This document shows positions 11,816 through 23,057 of a stretch of 64,000 bases of DNA, one piece after another (positions within the stretch are counted from its first letter, which is position 1; every line of letters starts with the position of its first letter). The notes under the pieces are model-generated. The model saw nothing but the letters and a program-made list of their open reading frames with translations. It was not told the DNA's origin and did no database searches. The stretch is taken from assembly GCA_029706075.1 (NCBI GenBank), contig JAINUG010000039.1:5522001-5586000 (forward strand). Direction: 5' to 3'. Source of the stretch: Aldrovandia affinis. Taxonomy: Eukaryota; Chordata; Actinopteri; Notacanthiformes; Halosauridae. The translations under genes and the position numbers were made by a program.

Positions 11816-13555
11816 AGCAGGGAGAGTGTGTACTGGACAGTGTTGTTTTGACCCTTCGCAGCATTCAGTGCCTACTCAGAACAGTGTGAGAATAAGTGCC
11901 GACACCCTCTGGCTGTACGTGATCTACGGCGACAGGCATTACATCATTGCCTGGTCCACCTGAGAGAACAGCGGGTGCAAGGTTCAAGAAACGGACGGAC
12001 GTTACACGGAACTGAGCACGCAGATACGGATCTCTGCCCTTCGCACCCGCCCTCCTGAACAATGCCGAGCACAGCAGCGCGAGGGGGTGTTCCATATAAC
12101 CGGCTTCTTCCTCAGAGGAAAAACACCACAAAACATCAAAAATGTACGAAGAGTTTGTACGCAAAAACCGATAAGCGCCATTCCTGCCAAAAACGATGCT
12201 AAACAAGCCGTGATTGAAATCGTGAATTTCCAAATCGCTTTGTTGCAAAACTCGATATATCTCATGCTTTTTGTACAGTTATTCAACGTTTTGTTGCAGA
12301 GACCAATACACGCCGTGCCCTCTTCTTAGCACAAACCGAGATATCCACGACTATACTTTATCCTTTAAAAATGTACAAAATTCACACAACCCCGCAGTAC
12401 AATTAAGAACAGGGACCTACGAAGCAAAAGAGGACAAAATTGGTCATTTCACCATAATATCAGGGCAGAGACTGATCGAGATTCCCACATTTGGGAAAGT
12501 TGCAGTGGTCAGCACAACCGGAGTGCAATGGCTGAGTCTCGCTCTGCGCGAACCAATTTAAATTTAGCAAAAAATCTGATTTTGGATATATCTGCAATTG
12601 ATGGAAAACAAACTGAAAAATATCAAATTATATATGTATTTTTCAATTTAGATTTTTAAACATCTGGCTTTCTGTTACTTTTGCTTACATCAATTTAGGG
12701 TCACCCTTTTTGGACTTGATACATTATACCAAGAAAGCACCACAAAAAATCTTGATTTACTGAAAATGACAAAAATGGATTTATCTGCTTCTGCATCCAA
12801 ATTCTTCATATTTTTACCATCTGCAGACAATAATACAAACACCCAGAGCACAGTACATGTAATACACTGCTTGACGAGAGAGCACGTCCTAAGACTTAAT
12901 AAAATCGCACATGATGACATAGGTTGGACGAAAGTATACGTACATCAGCATTCATGCTCTTGACTGCTTGGCATTGTCTTTATGATTTCAAAATCAATCA
13001 TCTATAAATGTGCGGGTACGTGTCCTCAATCAATCAAGTAATTCAGCATGTCAATACGATGCTTCTATGTTTTAAGCTGTATTTTGAAAGAGAGTGTATG
13101 CAGCCATTTCTGTGTTTCCCTTGCCTCAAGCTCCCATAACCCAGGGCAAATTTGTTGTCTGTGATGTTGGTTAAATGCTTGATGGGCAAAAATGAATCAA
13201 GCTATATTTGGTTAGAGCACTACCACAATGAACATAAGTAACACTATACAAATTAAACTAAGTGCAGTGAATCTTTCCTTTAATTTACAGCAACCAATTT
13301 AAAACAGCATTACATTTCTACAATTTTTACTCCACATGTATTAATACATTTCCAACTCAACAGCTGCACTGTGTGAGATGACATGAGTCTAAATATGGCA
13401 AACCCACTAAAACTAAATGGATTTTTCGGTTTTCTGATTCACTATGGAAAATTGTGAATAGTTGTGCTATCATCGATCAATCGATTGATTGATTTACTAT
13501 TTACTTTAATTGCAGCAATCATCTGGATTCTCCTCCACAGCATCCGGAGAATCTG
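11816..13555. other. Intergenic, AT-rich, nothing recognised
   Basis: From about 12080 the sequence is AT-rich without simple repeats. No protein or RNA gene was recognised. The two strands have short open frames without coding signs. Confidence 0.35.
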
Positions 13556-13559
13556 ACCG

Positions 13560-13975
13560 TTCCTCACCCAAGAGGCTACACAACTTCTGGTGATCTCACG
13601 TCTGGCCTACTGACCTCTGCCCTCAAGCCACTGCAACTGGTGCAGAATGCTGCCGCATGTCTAGTATTCAACCAACCCAAGTTCACGCATGTCACCCCTC
13701 TACTCTCCTCTCTGCACTGGCTCTCTATCGCAGCATGCATCAAATTCAAATCACTGGTGCTGGCTTATCAAGCCACTAGAGGAACTGCTCCCTCCTACCT
13801 CCAGACACTCATCACACCCTACACCCCAGCCAGACCCCTCCGCTCTGCCTCCTCTGGCTTCTCTGTCCTGACCCCTCGGTGGTGGAACAATCTTCCGCAC
13901 TCGGTCAGGACTGTGGAATCACTGGCCATCTTCCACATGAGACTCAAAACCCACCTCTTCATACTCCACTACATT
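13560..13975 (+). mobile_element. L2-like LINE, 3' coding remnant
   Basis: The reading frame from about 13640 gives the end of a LINE reverse transcriptase: QNAAACLVFNQPKFTHVTPL, then LHWLSIAACIKFKSLVLAYQ and the RWWNNLPHSVR block followed by FKTHLF-like RLKTHLF. These are the hallmarks of the C-terminal part of L2/CR1-type ORF2. Nothing of the catalytic core is present and the frame is broken upstream, so this is a 5'-truncated dead copy. Confidence 0.8.
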
Positions 13976-14040
13976 TTTACATTACATTTAGCAGACGCTC
14001 TTATCCAGAGCGACTTACAAGATGTGCATTAATACAAGGT
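13976..14040 (-). repeat. SINE/LINE 3'-tail fragment
   Basis: ATTTAGCAGACGCTCTTATC and CAGAGCGACTTACA form the conserved tail of family A SINEs, in reverse orientation and directly after the LINE remnant. No tRNA-like head is attached. Confidence 0.7.
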
Positions 14041-14504
14041 AAGAACAATCATAGTTAGCGCACAAGTTCAGTGCAGTAATACAGCAATAGACATCATTGC
14101 AGGCGTCTGCGTATCATACCTGTAACACTGGGAAAGAAAAGGTTAGTGTGTTTTTAATTTTTTATTTATTTTTATATATATATATAGTGTAGAACAAGTA
14201 AACAGTGGTGACAACAGATTGACTAGATGGACAGTGTTCAGTGGTAGTGGAGTCTGACTATCTGACTACCACTGACTCTGTACATTTAACTAAATACCGC
14301 ATTTTGTAATATGCGTCTATGCTTAAGACTGTCCAAAAAAATTATAATCTACAAACTTTTCCTTCCCTGTGTTACAGGTATGGTATGCAGCTGCTAACAC
14401 TTGTCTATTACTGTACCACTACACTGATCTCTTGTGCAAAAAAATGCCTAAAATGTAAAAATGTAAAATAAATGTTGTGATACTGGCCCTAGATCAGTGC
14501 CCTT
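14041..14504. other. Intergenic, nothing recognised
   Basis: A TA run near 14172-14184 and a short inverted repeat (GTGGTAGTGGAGTC ... TGACTACCACTGACTC, 14240-14276) are the only structures seen. Confidence 0.35.
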
Positions 14505-14511
14505 ATGATTG

Positions 14512-14635
14512 CTGAGGGGTGGAGTCAGTGGCTCTCAGGGGTGGAGTCAATTGCCCATGGGCGGGGTCAGTGGCTCTCAAGGGCGGAGTCAGCAGGCCAC
14601 ATGGGTGGAGTCAATTGTCCATGGGGGCGGATTCT
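14512..14635. repeat. Minisatellite, alternating units of about 33 bp
   Basis: Units built on GGGTGGAGTCAGTGGCTCTC and GGAGTCAATTGCCCATGGG alternate through about four copies. Confidence 0.7.
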
Positions 14636-14689
14636 TCTGGAAAGACCTTCAGACTCTGACTTCAGCTCTGCCCTGCTTCTTAATCTCAG

Positions 14690-14960
14690 TGGGGCGGCAG
14701 CGGCCTGATAGGGCGGGTTAATGGTTAACCCCTCAGGGGGCCTCTCCGCACTTATCGATGGGTCCAATCGGCAGTATTAATGGCAGCGAGATAAACGGCG
14801 CTCACAGTTCCGCGGGCCGGGAGAGACCTCACACTGCAGCGCTGGGGAGACCGAGCGTGGCGGCGGACCGCTGACTCTGTCCCTCCTATACCGCAAGACG
14901 CCCCCATCAGACCGCGCCAGGTAAGATGCTCCATACAGGTGACAGGTAAGTCCTCTCCAG
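14690..14960. promoter_or_regulatory. Candidate GC-rich regulatory element upstream of the miRNA
   Basis: A repeat-free GC-rich island with CTTATCGATG and GAGATAAACG (GATA-type cores) and CGCCAGGTAAGATG, which would serve as a splice donor on the plus strand. It could be a promoter or first exon of a transcript carrying the hairpin at 15.6 kb. No direct proof. Confidence 0.25.
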
Positions 14961-15239
14961 AGGGGTCGCCCCCGTGAAGCCACAGGCTGTGACCCCTGAG
15001 AAACAGGAGCGTGGATGTAAAACAAGGCAGTGGCACACGGCCGTCTGGCGGGGAGAGGGGTAAGGAGGGAAGGGGAGGGAGGTGTGAGACACACCACTCG
15101 AATCCTATACCATCTGAGTCTCCCGCAGCCAGACTAGGAGATATGTAGAGATTGTGTGCAATTAGCAATATAGGGGAACAACAGAAATGAACAGGAAATG
15201 AACAGTCAGTGTCTCGGCAACAAGATAAACTGTCTGAGT

Positions 15240-15440
15240 GCAGCAAAGAGAGGGAGAGGGGGAGGTGACTACTTTCTTTCTCTCCCTTCACCCTTTCTTA
15301 TCTCTCCCTTCCTCTCTTGCTCTCTCTCTCGCCTCGCTCTTTCACTCTCTCGCTCTCGCTCTCCGTCCTGAAGCGTCCCTCTTCTTTCTCTCCCTCTTCT
15401 CTCTCTCCCCGCTCTCCTTCCTCCTAAAATCTCTCTCTTA
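15240..15440. repeat. Pyrimidine-rich tract
   Basis: CT-rich low complexity, with CTCTCGCTCT variants. Confidence 0.8.
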
Positions 15441-15594
15441 AGAAAGCACGATCGACTCATGTCATAAATAAATTATTAATCGGTGGCGAGTTAATATCTC
15501 ATGTCTCGTCTCTCTCCTTTTCTCGGGACGTCTTGTGGAAGGGGACTGCCATGCGCCAGGTCCGATCCAGCAGCACGTCCTCCACCTGGGCCTC

Positions 15595-15668
15595 CTGCTG
15601 TCAGTAACAAGGATTCATCCTGTTGTGAAAATGTGGCCCAACAGGGAATCTCTGTTACTGGGGGCGAG
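15595..15668 (+). ncRNA. mir802: miR-802-like precursor hairpin
   Basis: The 5' arm (15602-15624) starts CAGTAACAAGGATTCATCCT. From memory, vertebrate miR-802-5p starts CAGUAACAAAGAUUCAUCCU, so there is one difference in the first 20 bases, at position 10, with the seed AGUAACA intact. The 3' arm (15639-15660), AACAGGGAATCTCTGTTACT then G, pairs with the 5' arm apart from small bulges, around a loop of about 14 bases. The plus strand is preferred, because read from the minus strand the 5' arm lacks the ATTCATCCT block. In human, MIR802 lies in 21q22 near RUNX1, the same synteny group as the genes on the right of this window. Expression and folding energy were not tested. Confidence 0.8.
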
Positions 15669-15698
15669 GGTCCAGAGAGCACAGCGACCGGACAGAGC

Positions 15699-16045
15699 GC
15701 ACCTGGACACGCGCCTGAGAGGAGGGCCGCCTGCGAACGCACACCTGAGACTGGAGCCGCACGTGAACACGCGCGCCAGGGAAAACAGTCTAAAACACAC
15801 ACCTGAGAGAACAGGGGGACACACACCTGAGGGAACAGCCTACACACACCTGAGAGTACAGTCTAAAACACACACCTGAGACTAGAGCCGCACGTGAACA
15901 CACGCCAGAGAGAACAGTATAAAACACACACCAGAGAGAACAGTCTAAAACAAACACCTGGGAGAACAGGCTGGACACACCTGAGAGAACAACCTGAACA
16001 CACACCTCAGAGCCTAGCCTGAACACGCACCTGAGAGAACAGCCA
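15699..16045. repeat. Degenerate minisatellite, units of about 27 bp
   Basis: Variants of ACACACCTGAGAGAACAGTC and TAAA recur about ten times, beginning some 35 bp after the miRNA hairpin. Confidence 0.75.
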
Positions 16046-16469
16046 CAGGCCACGGTTTAACGTCTCATACCAAATAGCATCATAGCATCTCCTACCACAC
16101 AGTGTCCCCACCACTGCACTGGGGTATTGGGTTTTCCTAATTCGTCCAGAAGGAAGTTCATTCCTACTGGCCAACCAACACCACTTCCAGCAGCACCTTA
16201 CCTTTCACATGCATGACATATATAACACCACACGTGTCACACATGTTGAAGAGACTATTCTGGAAAATCACAATCTGATTATGTTCTTACAAAATGTCCA
16301 GACAGCTGCCATTGTTATTCTGGCCTTGTCTTGCCTCCAACAGAACTGACACACTTCTTTAAAGTGTTTCACATCGCAGCCTGTGCAACACTGCAGACTC
16401 AGACTCCCACACCTACCACACATGGACAGTCGCCCAGCAGGCACAGCGCGAGGACAGCCAATCATTTTA

Positions 16470-16688
16470 TATTTACATTGACATTTTAGGTATTTAGCAG
16501 ATGCTCTTATCCAGAGCGACTTACATTCCTTTACATACAATCCATTTATACAGCTGGATATTTTACTGAAGCAATTCAGGTTAAGTACCTTGCTCAAGGG
16601 TACAACAGCAGTGCCCCCACCTGGGAATTGAACCTGCAACCTCTGAGTTACAAGCCCAGCTCCCTAACCATTACACTACACTGCCAGC
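16470..16688 (-). mobile_element. tRNA-derived SINE (family A), copy 1
   Basis: Reverse orientation, nearly full length. The tRNA-like head is at the right (complement of TAATGGTTAGGGAGCTGGGC and of GGTTCAATTCCC), the middle carries CCTTGAGCAAGGTACTTAAC in complement, and the tail is at the left (GCAGATGCTCTTATCCAGAG). Confidence 0.88.
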
Positions 16689-16888
16689 CCATGCAGTGGC
16701 TTAAAGATGAGTGAGGCTGCTTCGTGAGGAAGACCTAATTTAATGATGTTTAATGATGTTCTCAGAGGAACACATTCATCAGTCCATTGGCTGTTTGAAA
16801 GTTACAGTGCTGGAGCTCTACCTTGGCAATATTTGGGAAGTCTCAAGCGCTGCTAAACCAGCAGCTATTTGGGAACTGAGTGGAACAA

Positions 16889-17060
16889 TACATATATAAT
16901 ATAATAATATAATATACGCCATTTAGCAGACGCTTTTATCCAAAGCTACTTACAGTAGTGAATGCATACATTTTCAGTATATGTGGCCCCAGTGGGAATT
17001 GAACCCACAACCTAAGCGTTGCCAACGCTGTGCTCTACCAACTGAGCCACAGAGAACCAC
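16889..17060 (-). mobile_element. tRNA-derived SINE (family B), copy 4
   Basis: Reverse orientation, with an AT-rich end at the left, the tail GCCATTTAGCAGACGCTTTT and the tRNA-like head ending in CAACTGAGCCACAGAGAACC. Confidence 0.87.
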
Positions 17061-17084
17061 ATTCAGTCACATTCATATACACAC

Positions 17085-17175
17085 ACACGCGCACACAGGC
17101 TTGCTCACATACACGCTCACACGCGCAGGCTTGCTCACATACATGCATAGACATACACACACACACACACACAGC
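17085..17175. repeat. CA-rich microsatellite
   Basis: Two copies of GGCTTGCTCACATACA within broken CA repeat. Confidence 0.75.
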
Positions 17176-17604
17176 CCGTAATCCTCTCCTCCTACCTGCT
17201 CCAGGCCAGGAAGGAACTAACTTTACTATAAAATAATCATCTCCTGTTAACCCCAACCCCCATCCACATCATCTGTCCACCGCTGCTTTCCCCTTGCCTT
17301 GTAAAATCTTACAGCAACACAGAGTCTGTCTACACACTGCAGGGCCTTGAAACCTCTCAATTGTTCACCCCTCGCCCCCACACACAGTCCCCCAAACCTC
17401 ACCCCACCCACACAGTTTCTGTCTCTTTCACACAACTGTAGCTTTGTTCCCGTCGGTCAGAGAACAGACGACGGACGTTTGCCCTGGAAGTGCAACCAAC
17501 CCGCGATTAAACATTGTAAACTGGGTAATAAGCCTGTCCCATGGGGCTGAGAGATTGAGTCAGGGCAGTCTGGCTCTCATTATCTGTATATTTCCCCACT
17601 CCTT

Positions 17605-17607
<3 letters not shown>
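17176..17607. other. Intergenic, nothing recognised
   Basis: No supported feature. Confidence 0.35.
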
Positions 17608-17638
<31 letters not shown>

Positions 17639-17890
17639 TCGCACACACATGCATACTCACACACACATTTGCACACACATGCATGCACACACATGCATAC
17701 ACACACACACAAACACATGTATACATGCATACTCATGCACACATACATACTCACACACACACGCACACACACACACATACACACGCATACTCATACACAC
17801 ACATACACACACACACACTCTCTCACACACACACATATATGTACACACGTACATAGACACACACACACACACACACATAGACATACACTT
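17608..17890. repeat. Long interrupted CA microsatellite
   Basis: CA runs broken by CATGCATAC and TATATG segments over about 280 bp. Confidence 0.9.
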
Positions 17891-18363
17891 ACATGCACTG
17901 GCGCACTGGCTGTCATCTGTAACTTTTTCTTTAACTTTCTAGTCTTTGTGCAACACCTTTTTGTAATACACTGTATGTACCTTTCTACCTTTTCTACTTT
18001 CTACTCATCTCTTTATTTTGTATCCTTTTTATTTGACTGTATACATTTGTCTGCTGTTTTTAAATTGAAAAAGGTCAAAAGGTATTTCAACTTTTATGTA
18101 ATGTTGTAGACTTTATTCTTTTCAACTTTTTTCCTGTATAATTGAATAATAATAAAAAAAGGAACTTCCTGGATGGGTTCAGGCTCCATACCTGCTGGCC
18201 TTCTTCACCACTGTGCTGTGAGCTGGAAAACGGACACTTTTGCATCAACATGTCAACGCCGAGTGTGCGTCACCATGTCAGCGGTGTACCCGCGTGTGTC
18301 ACTAGTGTGTGTGTGCCTCACCATGTCACCTGTGTGTGTTTGTGTGTGTGCCTCGCCATGTCA
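17891..18363. other. Intergenic, possible LINE 3' end
   Basis: AT-rich sequence ending in GAATAATAATAAAAAAAGGA near 18142-18162 may be an old retroposon end. No gene was recognised. Confidence 0.3.
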
Positions 18364-18500
<137 letters not shown>

Positions 18501-18870
18501 TCACCACTTTAAAAACAGTACAGGTTTATCTCGGCACCTCTGTACAAAATAGTTTTTTAGTAACAGGTAAAACCAAAATGACATGTTCCTATCATTAGAT
18601 GAGCAGCAGAAGACCTGAACTCAGGATCAGTGTCTGTGTTCTGGGTCATATATCTTTTCAGGTACATTTATTCATTTCTTACCACCAGGGGAAGCTGTGT
18701 ATAAACATACAAGCACGTGCAAGACAGTCCAGTATATATAGTGCATACATTGTTCTGTGAGAATGGAACAGTTGTAAAAACAATGTTTTGGCGACATTTC
18801 TGGAACACCCTGGCAATGTTATAGCAGCAGAGTTACGGTTTCAACACAAACAGCTTTAGCCTGCTTTTTT

Positions 18871-19086
18871 CATTACATTAAAGGCATTTAGCAGACGCTC
18901 TTATCCATAGTGACTTACACAGCTTCACATTTCTTTACATACAATCAATTTATACAGCTGGATATTTACTGAAGCAATCCAGGGTAAGTACCTCGCTCAA
19001 GGGTACAACGGGAGTGCCCCCCACCTGGGATTGAACCTGCAACCTTTGCGTTACAAGCCCAGTTCCTTAACCATTATGCTAACACC
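18871..19086 (-). mobile_element. tRNA-derived SINE (family A), copy 2
   Basis: Reverse orientation and slightly diverged: tail GCATTTAGCAGACGCTCTTA at the left, middle AAGTACCTCGCTCAAGGGTA, head ending AACCATTATGCTAACACC. Confidence 0.87.
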
Positions 19087-19690
19087 TTTTTTCCATTTGA
19101 GTAGAACTCTGACCTCCGTCTGTCTGCCTTTTATCTTACAGTACGGCCCTGTGGCATTCCAAAGTCTCCATGAAGTGGCGGGCGTTTGAGAAAGGAAAGC
19201 ATGAAAGGGAAGGAAAGCATGAGCCGTCTTGGGATAACCAGGCGGGGCTGCGTCCCCTCTGTCCTCTCTCTACCGGAGAAATACCAAAGCGCAATGCTCT
19301 CCCAAGGTTACCAGAAGTGTCCCCATTTGGGCTGTTCCCATATCCCCACCCCCAGCCTACCTTTTCCTGTCAATCATTAAAATATGCAGGACAGCGGTTG
19401 TTCAGCAGGTGTACGTACTGTGTACTAATTGTGTACCGACTGTGTGCTTGCTGTGCATTTACCGTTACGGTTAGTGAACACAACATTTGTTTAGGTTTTT
19501 GTTACACCAACGTAGCTCACTTTAAACGTCATCTCGTATTCGAAAGAGAACGAGAGAGGCAACAAATTATTGAATGCGTGCGTGGGCATATATGTCCGTG
19601 TTTGTCAGTGTGCGTAGAGGAGAAAGAGAAAGAGTGAAGGGGAAACAGGACAGCTGAAAAGTTCAGGAGGACACACTGAGGTAATCTCTC
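19087..19690. other. Intergenic, nothing recognised
   Basis: A 155-codon open frame starts at 19170, but its product resembles nothing I know and has no domain signs. I do not call it a gene. Confidence 0.35.
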
Positions 19691-19694
19691 CTCT

Positions 19695-19870
19695 CTTTTC
19701 CCCTTTTCTTTGAGTTGATGAATAATTTACCCATGAGGCAGTGGGATCCCAGTTCCAGTGAGATAATGATGGATGGATTCGCAGGAGTTCGCACTAAAGG
19801 CATGCTATCGGGTTACTGCGCTCATCGATGTCACACCCATTAGTATCTGATAATAGTAACCAATCACTCG
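19695..19870. promoter_or_regulatory. Candidate conserved non-coding element with GATA cores
   Basis: Repeat-free DNA holding GATGAATAATTTACCCATGA, GAGATAATGATGG and a near-palindromic TATCTGATAATAG (19845-19857). GATA-type sites near a RUNX1 synteny block would fit a blood enhancer. This is inference. Confidence 0.27.
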
Positions 19871-19984
19871 TCCTGTCTCCCCCAATTTCCTACAAAACTC
19901 GTCCTCATCCATTGGCCTTGCCTCCTCCTCTCCTTCACCCCCACTAGCAAGAACAGGATACTATGTGTCCATGTGTATGTGTGC

Positions 19985-20089
19985 AACACGCACACACGCG
20001 CACACACATATATACACACACACACACACACATACACACACATACGTACATGCACACACACACACGCGCGCACGCACATACACACACAC

Positions 20090-20131
<42 letters not shown>

Positions 20132-20132
20132 G
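19985..20132. repeat. CA microsatellite
   Basis: Interrupted CA repeat with CGCGCACGCA variants. Confidence 0.9.
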
Positions 20133-20429
20133 CCCTGATCCAAGGCTCTGGTTTCATCCCAACAGTGGTAATTGATCTTGTGGTAATTGATCCGCTGTAG
20201 GTTTGGCTGGTGGTAAGTGGGAGGGATGGAGTTCCAGTGAAAACAAATAGCTCTTTATAGAGAGCTGCCTCACCTCCGCCCGCTGCACCCGTACATGCTA
20301 CCCATCTACACCTCTCCTCTCCTTAATCGTTCCCTCTCTCACCTCACTCCCCTGTCCTCTGTCAGTGTCAACCATAGGATCAGATTAAATACACACCTCT
20401 GTGGTGTCTACACTTTCCTCATCGTCTCT

Positions 20430-20435
20430 GATCAC

Positions 20436-20483
<48 letters not shown>

Positions 20484-21480
20484 GATCACACCTCTCTCTC
20501 TTTCTCTCAATCTCTGATCACACCTCTCGCTTTCTCTCAATCTGTGATCACACTTTTTTAATTTATTTTTTTAATTTTATTTCAGATTTTTCCCCCGTTT
20601 TTCTCCCAATTTAGTAGCCAATTATACCCTCTATTTTATTTTCAATTCCCCACCCTCACGAGTCCGCCGCCCGTCCTCCGGGAACGAGATTCGTATTCCT
20701 GAACCTATTTCCCCGCCTTCTTTCGAGACGGAGATCTTCCACAGACTCCATTAACCTTCTCCTCGGCGGACTCGTGCCGGCTCTCCCTCCCCCCTTCCCC
20801 GGAGGCGGACAGCCAAACGCCGCCTCCGATCGGGCTGACGACCAGGGCCGGTCTGGTAGAAACGCGGGTTTCGATCCGCGTCTCTGACGGGCAGTGCACA
20901 CCGCTCCAAAGCGCGGTGCACTAGACCGCTGGGCCATCCGCCAGCCCCCTGTGATCACACTTTTCTCTCTTTCTCTGATCACACCTCTCTCACTCTCTCT
21001 CTCTCTCTCTCTCAATCTCTGATCACACCTATCCTTCTTTCTTTGATCACACCTCTCTCTCTCAATCTCTGATCACACCTATCCTTCTTTCTTTGATCAC
21101 ACCGCTCTCACTCTCTCTCTTTCTCTCAATCTCTGATCACACGTCTTTCTCTCCTTCTCTCTCTCTCAATCTCTGATCACACCTATCCTTCTTTCTTTGA
21201 TCACACCTCTCACTCTCTCTCTCTCTCTCTCAATCTCTGATCACACCTATACTTCTTTCTTTGATCACACCGCTCTCACTCTCTCTCTTTCTCTCAATCT
21301 CTGATCACACCTCTCTCTCTCTCTCTCTTTCTCTCTCAATCTCAGATCACACCTCTCTCTCTCTCTCTTTCTCTCTCAATCTCTGATCACACCTGTCTCT
21401 CTCTCTTTCTTGCTCAATCTCGGATCACACCTGTCTCTCTCTCTTTCTTGCTCAATCTCGGATCACACCCCTCTCTTTTT
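20430..21480. repeat. CT-rich minisatellite with TGATCACACC core, split by a SINE
   Basis: Units consist of CAATCTCTGATCACACCT and CT runs of variable length, repeated more than fifteen times. Some units carry ATCCTTCTTTCTTTGATCAC. A family C SINE (20558-20949) sits inside and has duplicated one unit edge. Confidence 0.85.
20558..20949 (-). mobile_element. tRNA-derived SINE (family C), copy 1, with 15-bp target duplication
   Basis: TGTGATCACACTTTT flanks the element at 20543-20557 and 20950-20964. Read on the minus strand, it begins with a tRNA-like head (GGCGGATGGCCCAGCGGTCT, then the B-box-like GGATCGAAACCC), continues through a GC-rich body and ends in an A-rich tail. The exact duplication and A-rich end show LINE-driven insertion. 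It is about 390 bp and I cannot name the family. Confidence 0.88.
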
Positions 21481-22270
21481 CTGCGTGTGAGTGTGTGTCA
21501 AGGGGCAGCTGCACAGGTCCTGAGACAGCAATGGAGCAGAGGTGAAATCAAATTAAAAATGAGAGCAGTTTCCTTCACTGGCTGCCCCTTTCTGGACAGG
21601 ACTCTTGTTTCATTGGTTTACGCTTGTCTGGATTATCAGTCCAATCAATTTGAGCAGACTGAGAAAACTCAATGCAATTTTGTCAGTATGTAACATATTT
21701 AATATTGATTTAGAAATAACTGCATAAAATATAAAATACAAAAATATGTATTTTTCCTGAACATTGTTTCTGATGTGCTAGTGCCGTTGTTATATGCTCA
21801 CAATCTGGAGCAGTGTCAACCAATCAGTCAATCGACCAATCAACTAATCAATCAACAAATCAATCAATGATTCAAGAAACAGCACCTTTTCCCCTGTAAG
21901 CACCATTGAGGGATTTATACATTTACATGGTTATACTGTATTTACTGTTGTTATTGTTCCCACCTTGATCAGATTTATTAAGCACCTGTCAGTGCACCTG
22001 TCAGTGCAAATCACAGGTTACAGGGCTGACACACCTTATCACAATTCCAGGGCTTCTACAGAAAGAAAACTGTGGTGACCTCAGACATACAGTAATACGA
22101 TATTGATAGCTTCACAAGTGAGTATGTGTCTGACCATCTACTGGCATTATAGACGGGAGGTACATTGCCTAGCTCTGTGAGAGGCAATGCTGCCCCCTCC
22201 TGGTTGTTTTGTGGAATAACAAGGGCACAGGATGCTCTTGCATCACCCCGTTCAAACTCACAAACTGAAA
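21481..22270. other. Intergenic, nothing recognised
   Basis: Only CAATCAATC-type short repeats near 21820-21870 were seen. Confidence 0.35.
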
Positions 22271-22273
22271 TGC

Positions 22274-22312
22274 TGTAAGTTGCTCTGGATAAGGGTGTCT
22301 GCTAATCAAATT
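22274..22312 (+). repeat. SINE/LINE 3'-tail fragment
   Basis: TAAGTTGCTCTGGATAAGGG and TGTCTGCTAA match the family A tail in forward orientation. No head is present. Confidence 0.6.
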
Positions 22313-22454
22313 AATCGTTTTATGTAAGGACGGCCAAAAACACCAACCTAACCCCCCCAATCTGGCATTCTATTACGGTAGTCTATTGATAACTTGTATG
22401 TGTACTGTGCCTTGTTATGTATTGTATATGTATGTATGTATTCCTTGACGTAAT

Positions 22455-22556
22455 TCGTGCTTGCCTTCTTGGCCAGATCACCCTTGAAAAAGAGACCTCG
22501 GTCTCAATGGGTTTTTATTTCTGGTTAAATAAAGGTTTGATGATGATGATGATGAT
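22455..22556 (+). repeat. LINE 3'-end fragment
   Basis: CTTGGCCAGATCACCCTTG, AGACCTCGGTCTCAATGGG and TGGTTAAATAAAGGTTTGAT followed by a GAT microsatellite are typical of a teleost LINE 3' end. Confidence 0.6.
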
Positions 22557-22739
22557 TCTAATCTTGCCCCAGTGTAATTGGCTAAATAAATCTTCGCCTC
22601 CCCACCTAGGTTGATGTGAGGTGAGAAATGGCTGCTGTGCAACTCCCGTGTCTAAAATTGTTTACAACTTGCCTCCCCTATCTCTAAATAAATTCATAAA
22701 ATTGCATCTCATCAATTTCTCACCTCAAAGAAGCCTCTG

Positions 22740-22870
22740 GTCAATTGGGCGCCCACAGTCTGCACCAGCTGCATATTAAGTGTCCTCCTCCAACTCAACG
22801 TCTGTGTGAGTTTGACTAGTGGACTGCAGAGTGAAAAGAAGCAGCGGCTGCCATTATGTTTTGTGAGAGC
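22740..22870 (-). repeat. Unclassified dispersed repeat (family D), copy 2
   Basis: CAGTCTGCACCAGCTGCATA, GTGGACTGCAGAGTGAAAAG and AAGCAGCGGCTGCC match the copies at 2157-2255 and 35065-35175. Confidence 0.45.
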
Positions 22871-23057
22871 TTTCAGTGCTCTGCTGAATTGACAGAGGAG
22901 GTTGCGGTACACACAAATTGCCTTCCAAACATAGAAGTACATTTTTTGGCCAAAGTGGGTTCATAAAATACAGTAAATAAGCAGTTGAAATCAACAACCA
23001 ATTCAGATGCAAGAAACCAGGTGAGTTGAGTTATCTGTGTAATAAACTGCTTTTATT

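Noticed and set aside
11865..12286. 127- and 94-codon overlapping minus-strand open frames
   Set aside because: No similarity or splice signs; overlapping frames of equal quality suggest chance.
16981..17060. tRNA gene candidate
   Set aside because: The tRNA-like sequence is the head of a family B SINE with the shared tail; no complete cloverleaf is expected to function.
17444..18109. 221-codon open frame
   Set aside because: Its core is the CA microsatellite (His-Thr repeats).
19170..19637. 155-codon open frame as a novel gene
   Set aside because: No domain, no codon or conservation evidence, and the frame includes ordinary unique DNA up to GA-rich sequence.
20880..20949. tRNA gene candidate with GGATCGAAACCC box on the minus strand
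   Set aside because: Occurs twice with the same SINE body and with target duplications, so it is a SINE head.
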